28,530 nucleotides of DNA from JALOTE01 sp031422195 (GTDB lineage: Bacteria > Pseudomonadota > Alphaproteobacteria > Rhizobiales > Rhizobiaceae): assembly GCA_031422195.1 (NCBI GenBank), contig JANOPZ010000009.1, positions 1-28,530 of the forward strand, read 5' to 3'. The notes below the pieces were generated by a model. It was not told the DNA's origin and did no database searches. It saw only the letters and a program-made list of their open reading frames with translations. The translations under genes were made by a program, and so were the position numbers. Shown here in pieces: positions 7,946 through 15,007 of the stretch (the stretch's first letter is position 1; each line of letters begins with the position of its first letter).

Positions 7946-9765
7946 TTAATTGTTGATTTTGTAAATCGCATAGCTGCTGTCTGGTGCTGCTGTAACCAAA
8001 CTTAACCAATTTGGAACTTTGCCGGACTGCATATCGGCGGCAAATCCGTTTTCTTTTGAATATTTCAAAGTTGCGCTTGCACCGGGGCACCAGACATAAT
8101 GCGTTGCTCTGCTGTCAATCATGATTTTCTTTGATTGATCGGACGATCGAATATGGGCCAAAATGGTGGCCCTAATACCCTCAATATTGCGGTGATAAGG
8201 GCCTGATAGAACACGATGAGGGGTGTCAATCAAAATATCAGGACCCAAATTTGGTATCGCCATAAAAGTTGTTTTGGGTATTGCATTTAAACTGGCAATA
8301 AAAGCTGGCCCGGAACAGGTTTTTTCGTTCGGTATATTTTCTGCGACAGGCGCATAGGTTTCCTCGCTTAACGCCAGTGTGGCAACGGCCCATGTTTGGT
8401 TGAAGCAAGCAGCGATAAAACATACGACCAGCAACCGGTGGGCTATATTTTTGCCAACTGAGTTGGCCCATTTATACAGCAAGCCTGATGTTATCCCAAG
8501 CAATGGCACTGCAATATGGGCAGCAAATACAATCCCGCGGAACTGATAAATGCTAATTGCAATTGATAAAACACATAAAATTCCAATGGTAATGGCGGCC
8601 AGGCGATGACTTGGTGATTTATAAAAAAGATAAAGCGCTGATAAAACGGCGATGCAGGCTGGCGCTGTAAAAGCGAGTGCTAGAAATAAATCTTCCTTCA
8701 TCACCGTAATTAAAGGCTCCGCTTCGGCAACATCAACAAGCCAAAACTTGTAAACTAGGGGATCAATTGCTCCTAGTGGATTGGCAATACAGCCAAGCGA
8801 TGCAGGAATAATTGCAAAAATTGAAACAGCCCCAACCGCACTCAGCGCTAAAAGACGTCTTTTTATGTCCCACTTTTCACGTAAAAAATACGCGGCCAGA
8901 CCTAAGCTCAGTCCGGCGACGAACGACGGTAAAGCTTGAGCAATTGAAAACGCATCACACGTTGGTCTTACGTAATTTACCGGCGCTATCGTGGCAAAAA
9001 AGATAACCAAATTTGCTGCGGCGAATGTGCAGCCAAAGCCAAAAACAAAATGATTAAAACGCTTGCCTTGAAACACAAATAAAAGGGCTATTGCCAAACC
9101 ACCAACAACCACATGCGCTTGTGTTTCCACGCCAATTGCAGTCATTAACGTCAAGCAAATAGCCGCTAGTAGGCCCGATTTTTGGCTGGGTTTTAACGCT
9201 ACGACCGCCATCACAAATAAGAGGCCAAGCGCAGATTGCGCGTTGTGATGATCAATTGATCCGTTTGAGAACAACAGCAACATTCTAAATGTTGCCAATG
9301 CTAGAACGAATGTAACAATAATTGAGGGTTTTCCGCCTAATTCACCGGCGATCTTTAGTGCCGCATAAAAAGCAATGAATGATAAGAATACCGGCCATAT
9401 AAACACTGCGATGACTTCAGCACAGCTTGTGAAAACCCCAAGCTTTGCGCCATTAATATAAGGCCTGCTAAAGGTGCATCTATCAACCTTGACCAATGCA
9501 TCTCAAAACCACCGGGTACGCCCATCCGGTATTGGTGGAGATCAAACCAGCTTTGACCCGCAATTAAATCGCGGACCTCAATCAGCCGCAGCATCGCGTC
9601 ATTGTCGCCGCGCAAGCTAAAGTTTGGCAGGAGCACGTTGACGGTCGCAAGGAGGAAAGTCGCTGCCATAGCCAGTGCAACAATTGACCAATTACTGGCC
9701 GATACTTTTTCAGTTTGCTGCCCAAGACTTGGCGAAAGTGAATTTAATACCGATATTTCTTGCAT
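7946..9765 (-). pseudogene. frameshifted polytopic membrane protein (GT-C glycosyltransferase-like)
   Basis: Two overlapping minus-strand frames together make one large integral membrane protein. The N-terminal part, from an ATG at 9765, has a first helix (about residues 25-45), then GDNDAMLRLIEVRDLIAG and MHWSRLIDAPLAG. This acidic first loop is typical of GT-C-type lipid-linked sugar transferases and related alphaproteobacterial proteins. The C-terminal part, to 7946, has about ten hydrophobic segments and a short non-membrane tail. The reading frame breaks at about 9421: after QAV the frame must shift back by one base to continue AEVIAVFIWP. Restoring one base gives about 606 residues. Past the break the first frame ends at 9355. 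The break may be a real mutation or a sequence error; there is no slippery homopolymer. It lies four bases from tRNA-Gly(TCC) and is divergent from the GT2 gene, suggesting a joint role in envelope glycans. Confidence 0.72.
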
Positions 9766-9876
9766 TCGGGCAGGTTTCTGCGGAACTTGATGGCCAAGGA
9801 AACGATAACTTAACCTGATCAAGAAAAGGTAAAGCAGTGACCTCCGTTGGAGGGATGTTCGGTTTGGAATAGGTTT

Positions 9877-10944
9877 ATGGCGCGCTTGACCCCTTTGAAA
9901 CTTGCCAATCTGAATGACCAGAAGCAAAAAAAACCCCAGCTAGCGTTTGCAGAGTATCAGATTGCTATTTTGATCCCTTGCTACAATGAAGAATTAACAA
10001 TTGGCGACGTTGTCAAACGTTTCCGCGCTGCGCTGCCTGCCGCAACGGTTTATGTTTATGATAATAATTCCAAAGACCTCACCTCGGTGGTTGCGCGTGC
10101 GCATGGCGCTATTGTTGTACGTGAACCGCGCCAAGGCAAAGGCAACGTCGTGCGCCGGATGTTTTCAGACATTGATGCAGATCTTTATGTGATGATCGAT
10201 GGTGACGGGACATATGCGCCAGAAGATGCGCTGAAATTAATTGATATCATGGTTACGCAACGCTGCGATATGGTTGTTGGCACGCGCAATGGCGTCACAG
10301 AAGATGCCGGGCGTAAGGGCCATGGCTTTGGTAATCAGTTGTTCAACCGTATTTACCATGGCCTGTTCGGACGGGATTTCACCGATATTTTTTCAGGGTA
10401 CCGCGTGTTTACACGACGGTTTGTGAAAAGCTTTCCGGCCTTTTCGCGCGGGTTTGAAATCGAAACTGAAATGTCGGTTCATGCCTCTGAATTGCGTTTG
10501 CCGGTTGCCGAAATAGGCTTGGATTACGGACGACGTCCGGCAGGCTCACATTCCAAGCTTTCCACGTTCAAAGATGGCGCACGTATTTTGAAAATGTTTG
10601 CGGTGTTGCTCAAAGAAACGCGGCCTGCATTTTTTTTCGGTGTTATGGCTGCCGCGGCGTTTGCTGCTTCAGCCATTTTTGTAATACCGGTTTTAATCGC
10701 TTACGTAGAAACCGGCCTTGTTGAGCGCCTTCCAACTTTCGTATTTGCTTCAATGCTTGCAATTGGCGGCCTGTTGTTTGGTGTTGCCGGCGTTATTTTA
10801 GACAGTGTGGCACGGGGCAGGGCTGAAATGAAGCGTATGCTGTATTTGGCACTTCCAAATGCGCGCGGTGATAGCCAATCGACGCCGACGCTAATTCGCG
10901 GGCGGCGCATCAGCGACCAGTCCAAAGTTCGCGCTGGCAAATGA
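9877..10944 (+). CDS. family 2 glycosyltransferase, polyprenyl-phosphate type
   Basis: This 355-residue protein resembles DPM1/GtrB-type glycosyltransferases, which move a sugar from a nucleotide sugar onto a polyprenyl phosphate at the inner face of the membrane. The GT-A domain shows AILIPCYNEELTIGDVV (30-46), VYVYDNNSKD (58-67), GKGNVVRR (88-94 region), the metal-binding MIDGDGTYAPED (106-117) and VVGTRNG (133-139). Two C-terminal membrane helices follow, at about residues 250-275 and 287-310. The frame is open to a TTG at 9847, but ATG 9877 with an AGG just upstream is the better start. It is divergent from the GT-C-like membrane gene; such pairs often supply and use a lipid-linked sugar. 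Its stop lies 27 bases before tRNA-Gly(CCC), which may be cotranscribed. The sugar and acceptor are unknown. Confidence 0.88.
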   Translation: MARLTPLKLANLNDQKQKKPQLAFAEYQIAILIPCYNEELTIGDVVKRFRAALPAATVYVYDNNSKDLTSVVARAHGAIVVREPRQGKGNVVRRMFSDIDADLYVMIDGDGTYAPEDALKLIDIMVTQRCDMVVGTRNGVTEDAGRKGHGFGNQLFNRIYHGLFGRDFTDIFSGYRVFTRRFVKSFPAFSRGFEIETEMSVHASELRLPVAEIGLDYGRRPAGSHSKLSTFKDGARILKMFAVLLKETRPAFFFGVMAAAAFAASAIFVIPVLIAYVETGLVERLPTFVFASMLAIGGLLFGVAGVILDSVARGRAEMKRMLYLALPNARGDSQSTPTLIRGRRISDQSKVRAGK

Positions 10945-10971
10945 TTTTTGATTGGCTTAAAGTGCAGGCAT

Positions 10972-11045
10972 GCGGGCATGATGTAGTGGTAGCCTGAAAG
11001 CTTCCCAAGCTTTTCGTGCGGGTTCGATTCCCGCTGCCCGCTCCA
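10972..11045 (+). tRNA. tRNA-Gly (anticodon CCC)
   Basis: This is a 74-base tRNA with CCA encoded. The acceptor GCGGGCA/TGCCCGC and anticodon stem AAAGC/GCTTT are perfect; the loop TTCCCAA gives CCC at 11004-11006. The T arm is GCGGG-TTCGATT-CCCGC. The D stem ATGT/GCCT is weak, with a T-C mismatch, but the GTGGTA loop is normal. Its final 28 bases (11018-11045) repeat those of tRNA-Gly(TCC) with one change. Confidence 0.92.
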
Positions 11046-11131
11046 ACTTAATTGACTTGAACTTTCTTGAATGGAATGGTGTCGATGGCTCTTGCGCTCG
11101 AGGGGCTTTGGCATTAGCAAGCGAGGCGAAT

Positions 11132-11207
11132 ACGGGTATAGCTCAGTTGGTAGAGCGACGGTCTCCAAAACCGTAGGCCGTGGGTTCGAGTCCCTCTGCC
11201 CGTGCCA
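11132..11207 (+). tRNA. tRNA-Trp (anticodon CCA)
   Basis: This is a 76-base tRNA with CCA encoded. The acceptor ACGGGTA pairs with TGCCCGT, the D stem is GCTC/GAGC and the anticodon stem ACGGT/ACCGT is perfect. The loop CTCCAAA gives CCA at 11165-11167. tRNA-Trp just upstream of secE is the usual alphaproteobacterial arrangement and supports the identity. Confidence 0.97.
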
Positions 11208-11263
11208 TTTTTAGGTGTTGGTTCACTGACACTTTGAAATGTATCACATAGCAAAAAACGGGT

Positions 11264-11296
11264 GGCAACGATTGAATGGTTGCCGTGTTTGTTCTT
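11264..11296 (+). terminator. possible terminator after tRNA-Trp
   Basis: A six-pair stem GGCAAC/GTTGCC with two further G-T pairs is followed by a T-rich tract (GTGTTTGTTCTTTTG). This would end the tRNA-Trp transcript. The T run is interrupted, so the call is moderate. Confidence 0.4.
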
Positions 11297-11356
11297 TTGT
11301 GCGGTTGTTATGATTTATCCTCTTGATAGGGGATAGAATCGTCTCTATATCGCTGA

Positions 11357-11400
11357 AAAGGACGTGCGCGGGATCATCGGTTTGGCGCGCCCTTTATTTT
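11357..11400 (+). terminator. possible attenuator/terminator in the secE leader
   Basis: A bulged stem, AAAGG (11357-11361) plus GCGCG (11366-11370), pairs with CGCGC (11386-11390) plus CCTTT (11391-11395), and TTTATTTTGTT follows. It lies about 70 bases before the secE start. A leader terminator or an end point for upstream transcripts are both possible; the bulge weakens the call. Confidence 0.35.
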
Positions 11401-11468
11401 GTTACAAGAACATGGCTTTGCATTTTGGCATTGGGCCATTTTAGAACAGAGAATTTGGCATTTACATT

Positions 11469-11669
11469 ATGGCATCTCGTATGAACCCGTTCATTTTCTT
11501 GCAGCAAGTGCGTCAGGAAACAGCAAAGGTCACTTGGCCTACGCGGCGCGAGACGACCATTTCCATCATTATGGTTTTGGTGTTTGCCATCATTGCGTCC
11601 ATTTTCTTTTTGGCTGCTGATCAATTGATTGCTTATCTAGTGGCTCTAATTTTGAACATCGGCGGATAG
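11469..11669 (+). CDS. secE: preprotein translocase subunit SecE
   Basis: SecE is the small essential clamp subunit of the SecYEG protein-conducting channel in the inner membrane. The 66-residue protein is the short single-helix form usual in alphaproteobacteria. It has the amphipathic N-terminal helix with the conserved VRQETAKVTWPTRRET (about residues 14-29) and one membrane helix from about 31 to 60. The start is the ATG at 11469, beginning MASRMNPF; no strong ribosome-binding site is seen. nusG follows 42 bases later, the standard order in this cluster. Confidence 0.96.
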   Translation: MASRMNPFIFLQQVRQETAKVTWPTRRETTISIIMVLVFAIIASIFFLAADQLIAYLVALILNIGG

Positions 11670-11711
11670 GCCTCAGGGTTCTTAGCTTCGGTTTTATACA
11701 AGGAATACTCA

Positions 11712-12242
11712 ATGGCTGCCCGCTGGTATATCGTTCACGCTTATTCAAACTTCGAGAAAAAGGTCGCTGACCAAATTCTAGAGAAAGCGCAGTCTAAAGG
11801 ACTGGCACATTTGATTGAAAACATCGTCGTGCCAACTGAAAAAACCACGGAAGTGCGCCGCGGTCGTAAAATCGAGGTCGATCGCAAGTTTTTCCCGGGC
11901 TACGTGATGGTTCGCGCCGAAATGACCGATGCGGTGCATTCGCTGATTAAAAACACTCCGAAAGTGACCGGCTTTCTTGGATCCGATTCGCGCCCCGTGC
12001 CGATCCCTGACAAAGAGGCCGATCAAATTTTGATGCAAATTCAGGAAGGCGTTGAGCGTCCCAAGCCGTCTGTTCGATTCGAGATCGGCGAGCAGGTGCG
12101 TGTTGCCGATGGCCCGTTCGCTTCTTTCAACGGCATTGTTCAGGATGTGGATGCTGAGCGTTCGCGTCTTAAAGTGGAAGTTTCGATCTTTGGGCGGGCA
12201 ACGCCCGTTGAGTTGGAATTTGGTCAAGTCGAAAAGATGTGA
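11712..12242 (+). CDS. nusG: transcription termination/antitermination factor NusG
   Basis: NusG binds RNA polymerase, reduces pausing, and links it to Rho and to the leading ribosome. The 176-residue protein has the NGN domain (residues 1 to about 115), opening AARWYIVHAYSNFEKKVA, with the conserved FFPGYVMV at about residue 58. It ends in the KOW domain, with VADGPFASFNGIVQDVD at about 129-145 and the terminal PVELEFGQVEKM. A ribosome-binding AGGAA at 11701-11705 sets the ATG at 11712. It is the second gene of the secE-rpoC cluster; rplK follows after a structured gap of 177 bases. Confidence 0.98.
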   Translation: MAARWYIVHAYSNFEKKVADQILEKAQSKGLAHLIENIVVPTEKTTEVRRGRKIEVDRKFFPGYVMVRAEMTDAVHSLIKNTPKVTGFLGSDSRPVPIPDKEADQILMQIQEGVERPKPSVRFEIGEQVRVADGPFASFNGIVQDVDAERSRLKVEVSIFGRATPVELEFGQVEKM

Positions 12243-12248
12243 CCAGTA

Positions 12249-12322
12249 CCGCGCTTAGGCGCGGGGATTAAATTGCGTATTCATCGCGCAATTGAAAAAC
12301 GAACCGCACGCATTTCTGCGTG
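12249..12322 (+). promoter_or_regulatory. three successive stem-loops in the nusG-rplK gap
   Basis: Three hairpins follow one another: CCGCGC/GCGCGG (12249-12264, loop TTAG), AATTGCG/CGCAATT (12271-12293, nine-base loop) and CACGCA/TGCGTG (12307-12322, loop TTTC). None is followed by a T run, so they are not ordinary terminators. They may separate or protect the nusG and rplK messages, or be processing sites, upstream of the L1-type site. Confidence 0.4.
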
Positions 12323-12329
12323 TCACATT

Positions 12330-12374
12330 GGTGGGAGGCAATGCAACTTTAGCCGGTTGCCAAACCGAACCACC
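12330..12374 (+). promoter_or_regulatory. probable ribosomal protein L1 autoregulatory site in the rplK leader
   Basis: The RNA can fold into two short helices around an asymmetric internal loop, the architecture of the L1-binding site in 23S rRNA and in L11-L1 operon leaders. The outer helix is GGTGG (12330-12334) with CCACC (12370-12374). The inner helix is GGCAA (12337-12341) with TTGCC (12357-12361). The internal loop has GA on one side and AAACCGAA on the other. It lies 45 bases before rplK, where free L1 represses translation of rplK-rplA in many bacteria. The fold is seen in the sequence; the function is inferred from family knowledge. Confidence 0.6.
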
Positions 12375-12419
12375 GCACTGCAACCGCCGGTTTCGGCATA
12401 AATATGAAGCAGGAATAAC

Positions 12420-12848
12420 ATGGCTAAGAAAATTATTGGTTCGCTAAAGCTGCAAGTTGCAGCAGGCTCAGCCAACCCGTCACCACCAATCGGCCCGGCA
12501 CTCGGCCAGCGCGGCATTAACATCATGCAGTTTTGCAAAGATTTTAATGCGGCCACATCTGAGATGGAAAAAGGTCAGCCGACACCGGTCGTCATCACCT
12601 ATTATGCGGATAAATCATTCACATTTGTGATGAAAACGCCACCCGTTAGCTTTTTCTTGAAAAAAGCTGCCAATTTGAAGGCAGGCTCTGCGCTTCCAGG
12701 CAAAACCGTTGCCGGTTCTATTACGCGTGATGCGGTACGCAAAATTGCCGAAACGAAGATGAAAGATCTTAACGCAACCAACGTTGAAGCTGCAATGCTC
12801 ATGATCGAAGGCTCCGCGCGTTCGATGGGCCTGAAAGTAGAGGGCTGA
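12420..12848 (+). CDS. rplK: 50S ribosomal protein L11
   Basis: L11 binds the GTPase-associated region of 23S rRNA and helps factor-dependent steps and the stringent response. The 142-residue protein matches the family length and opens IIGSLKLQVAAGSANPSPP. The conserved proline-rich stretch PSPPIGPALGQRGINIMQFC is at about residues 20-40, and the rRNA-binding C-terminal domain with GTKVAGSIT-like sequence (GKTVAGSITRDAVRKIA) follows. AGGA at 12411-12414 sets the start. rplA begins only five bases after the stop, so the pair is translated together. Confidence 0.98.
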   Translation: MAKKIIGSLKLQVAAGSANPSPPIGPALGQRGINIMQFCKDFNAATSEMEKGQPTPVVITYYADKSFTFVMKTPPVSFFLKKAANLKAGSALPGKTVAGSITRDAVRKIAETKMKDLNATNVEAAMLMIEGSARSMGLKVEG

Positions 12849-12853
12849 GTACT

Positions 12854-13552
12854 ATGGCAAAGATTTCAAAAAATATTGCTGCCCGTGCAGTTGGTGTTGA
12901 TCGCGACAAGCTTTACGGTTTGGCGGAAGCCATTGCTATGGTTCGCGCGCGCGCGACTGCAAAATTCGACGAGACCATTGAGGTGTCGATGAATTTGGGT
13001 GTTGATCCGCGCCACGCAGATCAAATGGTCCGCGGCGTTGTCAACCTTCCGCATGGTACGGGCCGCACCGTTCGCGTGGGTGTTTTTGCCCGTGGCGACA
13101 AAGCAGCTGAAGCTTTGGCAGCCGGTGCAGATGTTGTTGGCGCGGAAGATCTGGTTGATATCGTCATGAAAGGCACCATTGATTTTGACCGTTGTATCGC
13201 AACGCCGGATATGATGCCGCTTGTTGGTCGTCTCGGTAAGGTGCTCGGCCCGCGCGGCATGATGCCAAACCCTAAAGTCGGCACTGTAACCACTGATATC
13301 GCTGGCGCCGTCAAGGCTTCAAAAGGCGGTGCTGTTGAATACCGCGTTGAAAAAGCTGGCATTATTCACGGTGGCGTGGGCAAGGCGTCGTTTGATGCAG
13401 CTTCGCTGGAAGACAACATTCGCGCATTTGCTGATGCTGTTATCAAATCCAAGCCTGCTGGTGCAAAAGGCACGTACCTCAAGCGCGTCTCGCTGGCCTC
13501 AACTATGGGTCCTGGCGTCAAAGTTGATTTGGCAACGCTTTCGCAAGCGTGA
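12854..13552 (+). CDS. rplA: 50S ribosomal protein L1
   Basis: L1 forms the mobile stalk near the E site and moves deacylated tRNA out of the ribosome; when free it can repress its own operon. The 232-residue protein has the usual length, with FDETIEVSMNLGVDPRHADQ near the N-terminus, the LPHGTGRTVRVGVFA stretch, and the highly conserved VGRLGKVLGPRGMMPNPK at about residue 125. The end KRVSLASTMGPGVKVD is typical. It follows rplK by five bases. A 326-base leader separates it from rplJ. Confidence 0.98.
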   Translation: MAKISKNIAARAVGVDRDKLYGLAEAIAMVRARATAKFDETIEVSMNLGVDPRHADQMVRGVVNLPHGTGRTVRVGVFARGDKAAEALAAGADVVGAEDLVDIVMKGTIDFDRCIATPDMMPLVGRLGKVLGPRGMMPNPKVGTVTTDIAGAVKASKGGAVEYRVEKAGIIHGGVGKASFDAASLEDNIRAFADAVIKSKPAGAKGTYLKRVSLASTMGPGVKVDLATLSQA

Positions 13553-13878
13553 TTTAAGAAATTCCATCACAGCAATGTGGTGGTTTCAGGTTTTGATTGA
13601 ACTTTTTGAAGTTTGTTCAAAGCCTGTCCTGTCCGAGATTATGGGTGGTTCGCCTTAATTCAATTCGAACCCATATGAGACGGGGTTACAACCCAAATTT
13701 CCCGAGAGGGGCTGTTTGGTTTTAACCGTATGCCTTTGATGAAGCCGATTTTTTGGTGACGTGAAAGGGACAGGAACCCCAAGCGTCGTCGAGACGGAGA
13801 CTCGAAAGAGCAACCCGGCAAAACGGCAAAGGCAACCGGTTAAAGGAATGTTCCTTTGACTAAATGGAGTGAAGGGTA
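13553..13878 (+). promoter_or_regulatory. rplJ leader region (likely L10/L12 control region and promoter)
   Basis: This 326-base gap has no gene. It holds several hairpins: an inverted repeat TTGAAC...GTTCAA (13597-13620), GGGT-TACA-ACCC (13683-13694), CCC-GAGA-GGG with a GNRA-type tetraloop (13701-13710), TCGAG/CTCGA with a seven-base loop (13789-13805), and AAAGGA/TCCTTT (13842-13857) directly before the ribosome-binding site. In many bacteria the L10-(L12)4 complex represses translation by binding the leader at this place. The position and structure fit that; the exact binding fold was not resolved. A promoter of the rplJL-rpoBC part is also likely here, but no clear boxes were found. Confidence 0.5.
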
Positions 13879-14394
13879 GTGGAAAGAGCGGAAAAACGCG
13901 AACTCGTTGCCGAACTGAACGGCGTCTTTACCGGCGCAGGTTCTGTTGTGGTGGCGCACTATACCGGGCTTACCGTTGCGCAGCTTAGCGATCTTCGTAA
14001 GAAGATGCGTGCTGCTGGTGGCTCAGTTAAAGTCGCAAAAAACCGCCTCATCAAAATCGCCCTTCAGGGAACGAAATCGGAAGGCATGTCTGGTCTGTTT
14101 ATCGGTCAGACACTCATTGCTTACTCCGACGATCCGATTGCAGCACCAAAAGTGGCTGTCGATTTCGCCAAGATCAATGACAAGCTTGTCATTATCGGTG
14201 GCGCAATGGGCACAACCATGTTGAATGATGTTGGCGTCAAGTCGCTTGCGACAATGCCATCGCTCAACGAGCTGCGCGCGAAACTGGTGGGCATGATCAG
14301 CACACCTGCAACGCGTATTGCATCGGTTCTCAGTGCACCGGGCGCGCAAATCGCCCGCGTACTGAACGCATATTCCCAGAAGGACGCGGCGTGA
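13879..14394 (+). CDS. rplJ: 50S ribosomal protein L10
   Basis: L10 anchors the L7/L12 dimers to the ribosomal stalk base, and the L10-L12 complex is the usual repressor of this operon. The 171-residue protein opens MERAEKRELVAELN and has the conserved YTGLTVAQLSDLRKKMRAAGGSVKVAKNRL stretch at about residues 28-57 (given here as a region with key residues GLT, LR and KNRL). The C-terminal helix that holds L12 includes RIASVLSAPGAQIARVLNAYSQK. The start is a GTG at 13879 with GGAG at 13866-13869; a GTG start is consistent with a translationally controlled gene. Confidence 0.97.
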   Translation: MERAEKRELVAELNGVFTGAGSVVVAHYTGLTVAQLSDLRKKMRAAGGSVKVAKNRLIKIALQGTKSEGMSGLFIGQTLIAYSDDPIAAPKVAVDFAKINDKLVIIGGAMGTTMLNDVGVKSLATMPSLNELRAKLVGMISTPATRIASVLSAPGAQIARVLNAYSQKDAA

Positions 14395-14442
14395 GGCCGT
14401 TTTACACAATCAAACAGTTGAACCAAATCAAGGAACATACAA

Positions 14443-14817
14443 ATGGCTGATCTTGCAAAGATCGTATCTGAACTCTCAGCGCTTACGGTTCTCGAAGCTG
14501 CTGAATTGTCAAAAATGTTGGAAGAGCATTGGGGCGTTTCTGCTGCCGCTCCAGCTGCTGCTGCTGCCGCAGGTGCCGCTGCACCCGTTGAAGCAGTTGA
14601 AGAAAAAACTGAATTCGACGTTATCTTGTCTGCCATTGGCGATAAGAAAATCGAAGTCATTAAAGAAGTGCGCGCCATTACAGCGCTCGGCCTGAAAGAA
14701 GCTAAAGACCTCGTTGAAGCAGCTCCGAAGGCTGTAAAAGAGGGTGTATCTAAAGCTGAAGCCGAAGACATTAAGAAGAAACTTGAAGCTGCCGGCGCAA
14801 AAGTCGACATCAAGTAA
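14443..14817 (+). CDS. rplL: 50S ribosomal protein L7/L12
   Basis: L7/L12 is the multicopy stalk protein that recruits and activates translation GTPases. The 124-residue protein has an N-terminal dimerisation domain (residues 1 to about 33), an alanine-rich hinge (about 36-54) and the conserved C-terminal domain with EKTEFDVILSAIGDKKIEVI and LGLKEAKDLVEAAPK. AAGGAA at 14430-14435 lies at the normal distance from the ATG. It follows rplJ by 48 bases, and a perfect hairpin stands just after it, before rpoB. Confidence 0.98.
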   Translation: MADLAKIVSELSALTVLEAAELSKMLEEHWGVSAAAPAAAAAAGAAAPVEAVEEKTEFDVILSAIGDKKIEVIKEVRAITALGLKEAKDLVEAAPKAVKEGVSKAEAEDIKKKLEAAGAKVDIK

Positions 14818-14823
14818 TTTTAC

Positions 14824-14850
14824 TTGCGGGGCAGCTTTGTTGCCCCGCAA
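14824..14850 (+). terminator. perfect hairpin between rplL and rpoB (partial terminator or processing site)
   Basis: A perfect 10-bp stem, TTGCGGGGCA/TGCCCCGCAA, with a seven-base loop starts six bases after the rplL stop. The downstream sequence is T-rich but broken (TGTCTTGCGTTTGTGTTTTG). In E. coli the same gap holds an attenuator and an RNase III site that set the ratio of ribosomal protein to RNA polymerase. This hairpin probably plays one of those roles; which one cannot be told from sequence. Confidence 0.6.
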
Positions 14851-15007
14851 TGTCTTGCGTTTGTGTTTTGTGTTTTAAGTCAGCCCTTTTTTCTAAGATG
14901 CTGTAAAACAGGCATTTTTGAAAAACGGGTTTAATCCGTTTAAGGCCTCAAAAAGGCTTTTGCCCCATCCCGGCGCCTCCCGCGCCGACTTACGCTAAGG
15001 AGCGACT

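Noticed and set aside
9415..9430. Programmed -1 frameshift
   Set aside because: There is no slippery heptamer or clear downstream pseudoknot, and the family is normally encoded in one frame. A mutation or sequence error is simpler.
9355..9927. A separate 190-residue minus-strand protein upstream of the membrane protein
   Set aside because: Its N-terminal part overlaps the divergent GT2 gene and its C-terminal part after the QAV residues is out-of-frame. It is the front half of the frameshifted membrane gene.
10701..11168. A minus-strand frame across the GT2 end and two tRNAs
   Set aside because: It runs antisense through two tRNA genes and has no family-like sequence.
14121..14813. A 230-codon minus-strand frame over rplJ-rplL
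   Set aside because: Its serine/alanine-rich translation is the usual mirror of alanine-rich rplL; rplJ and rplL are certain.
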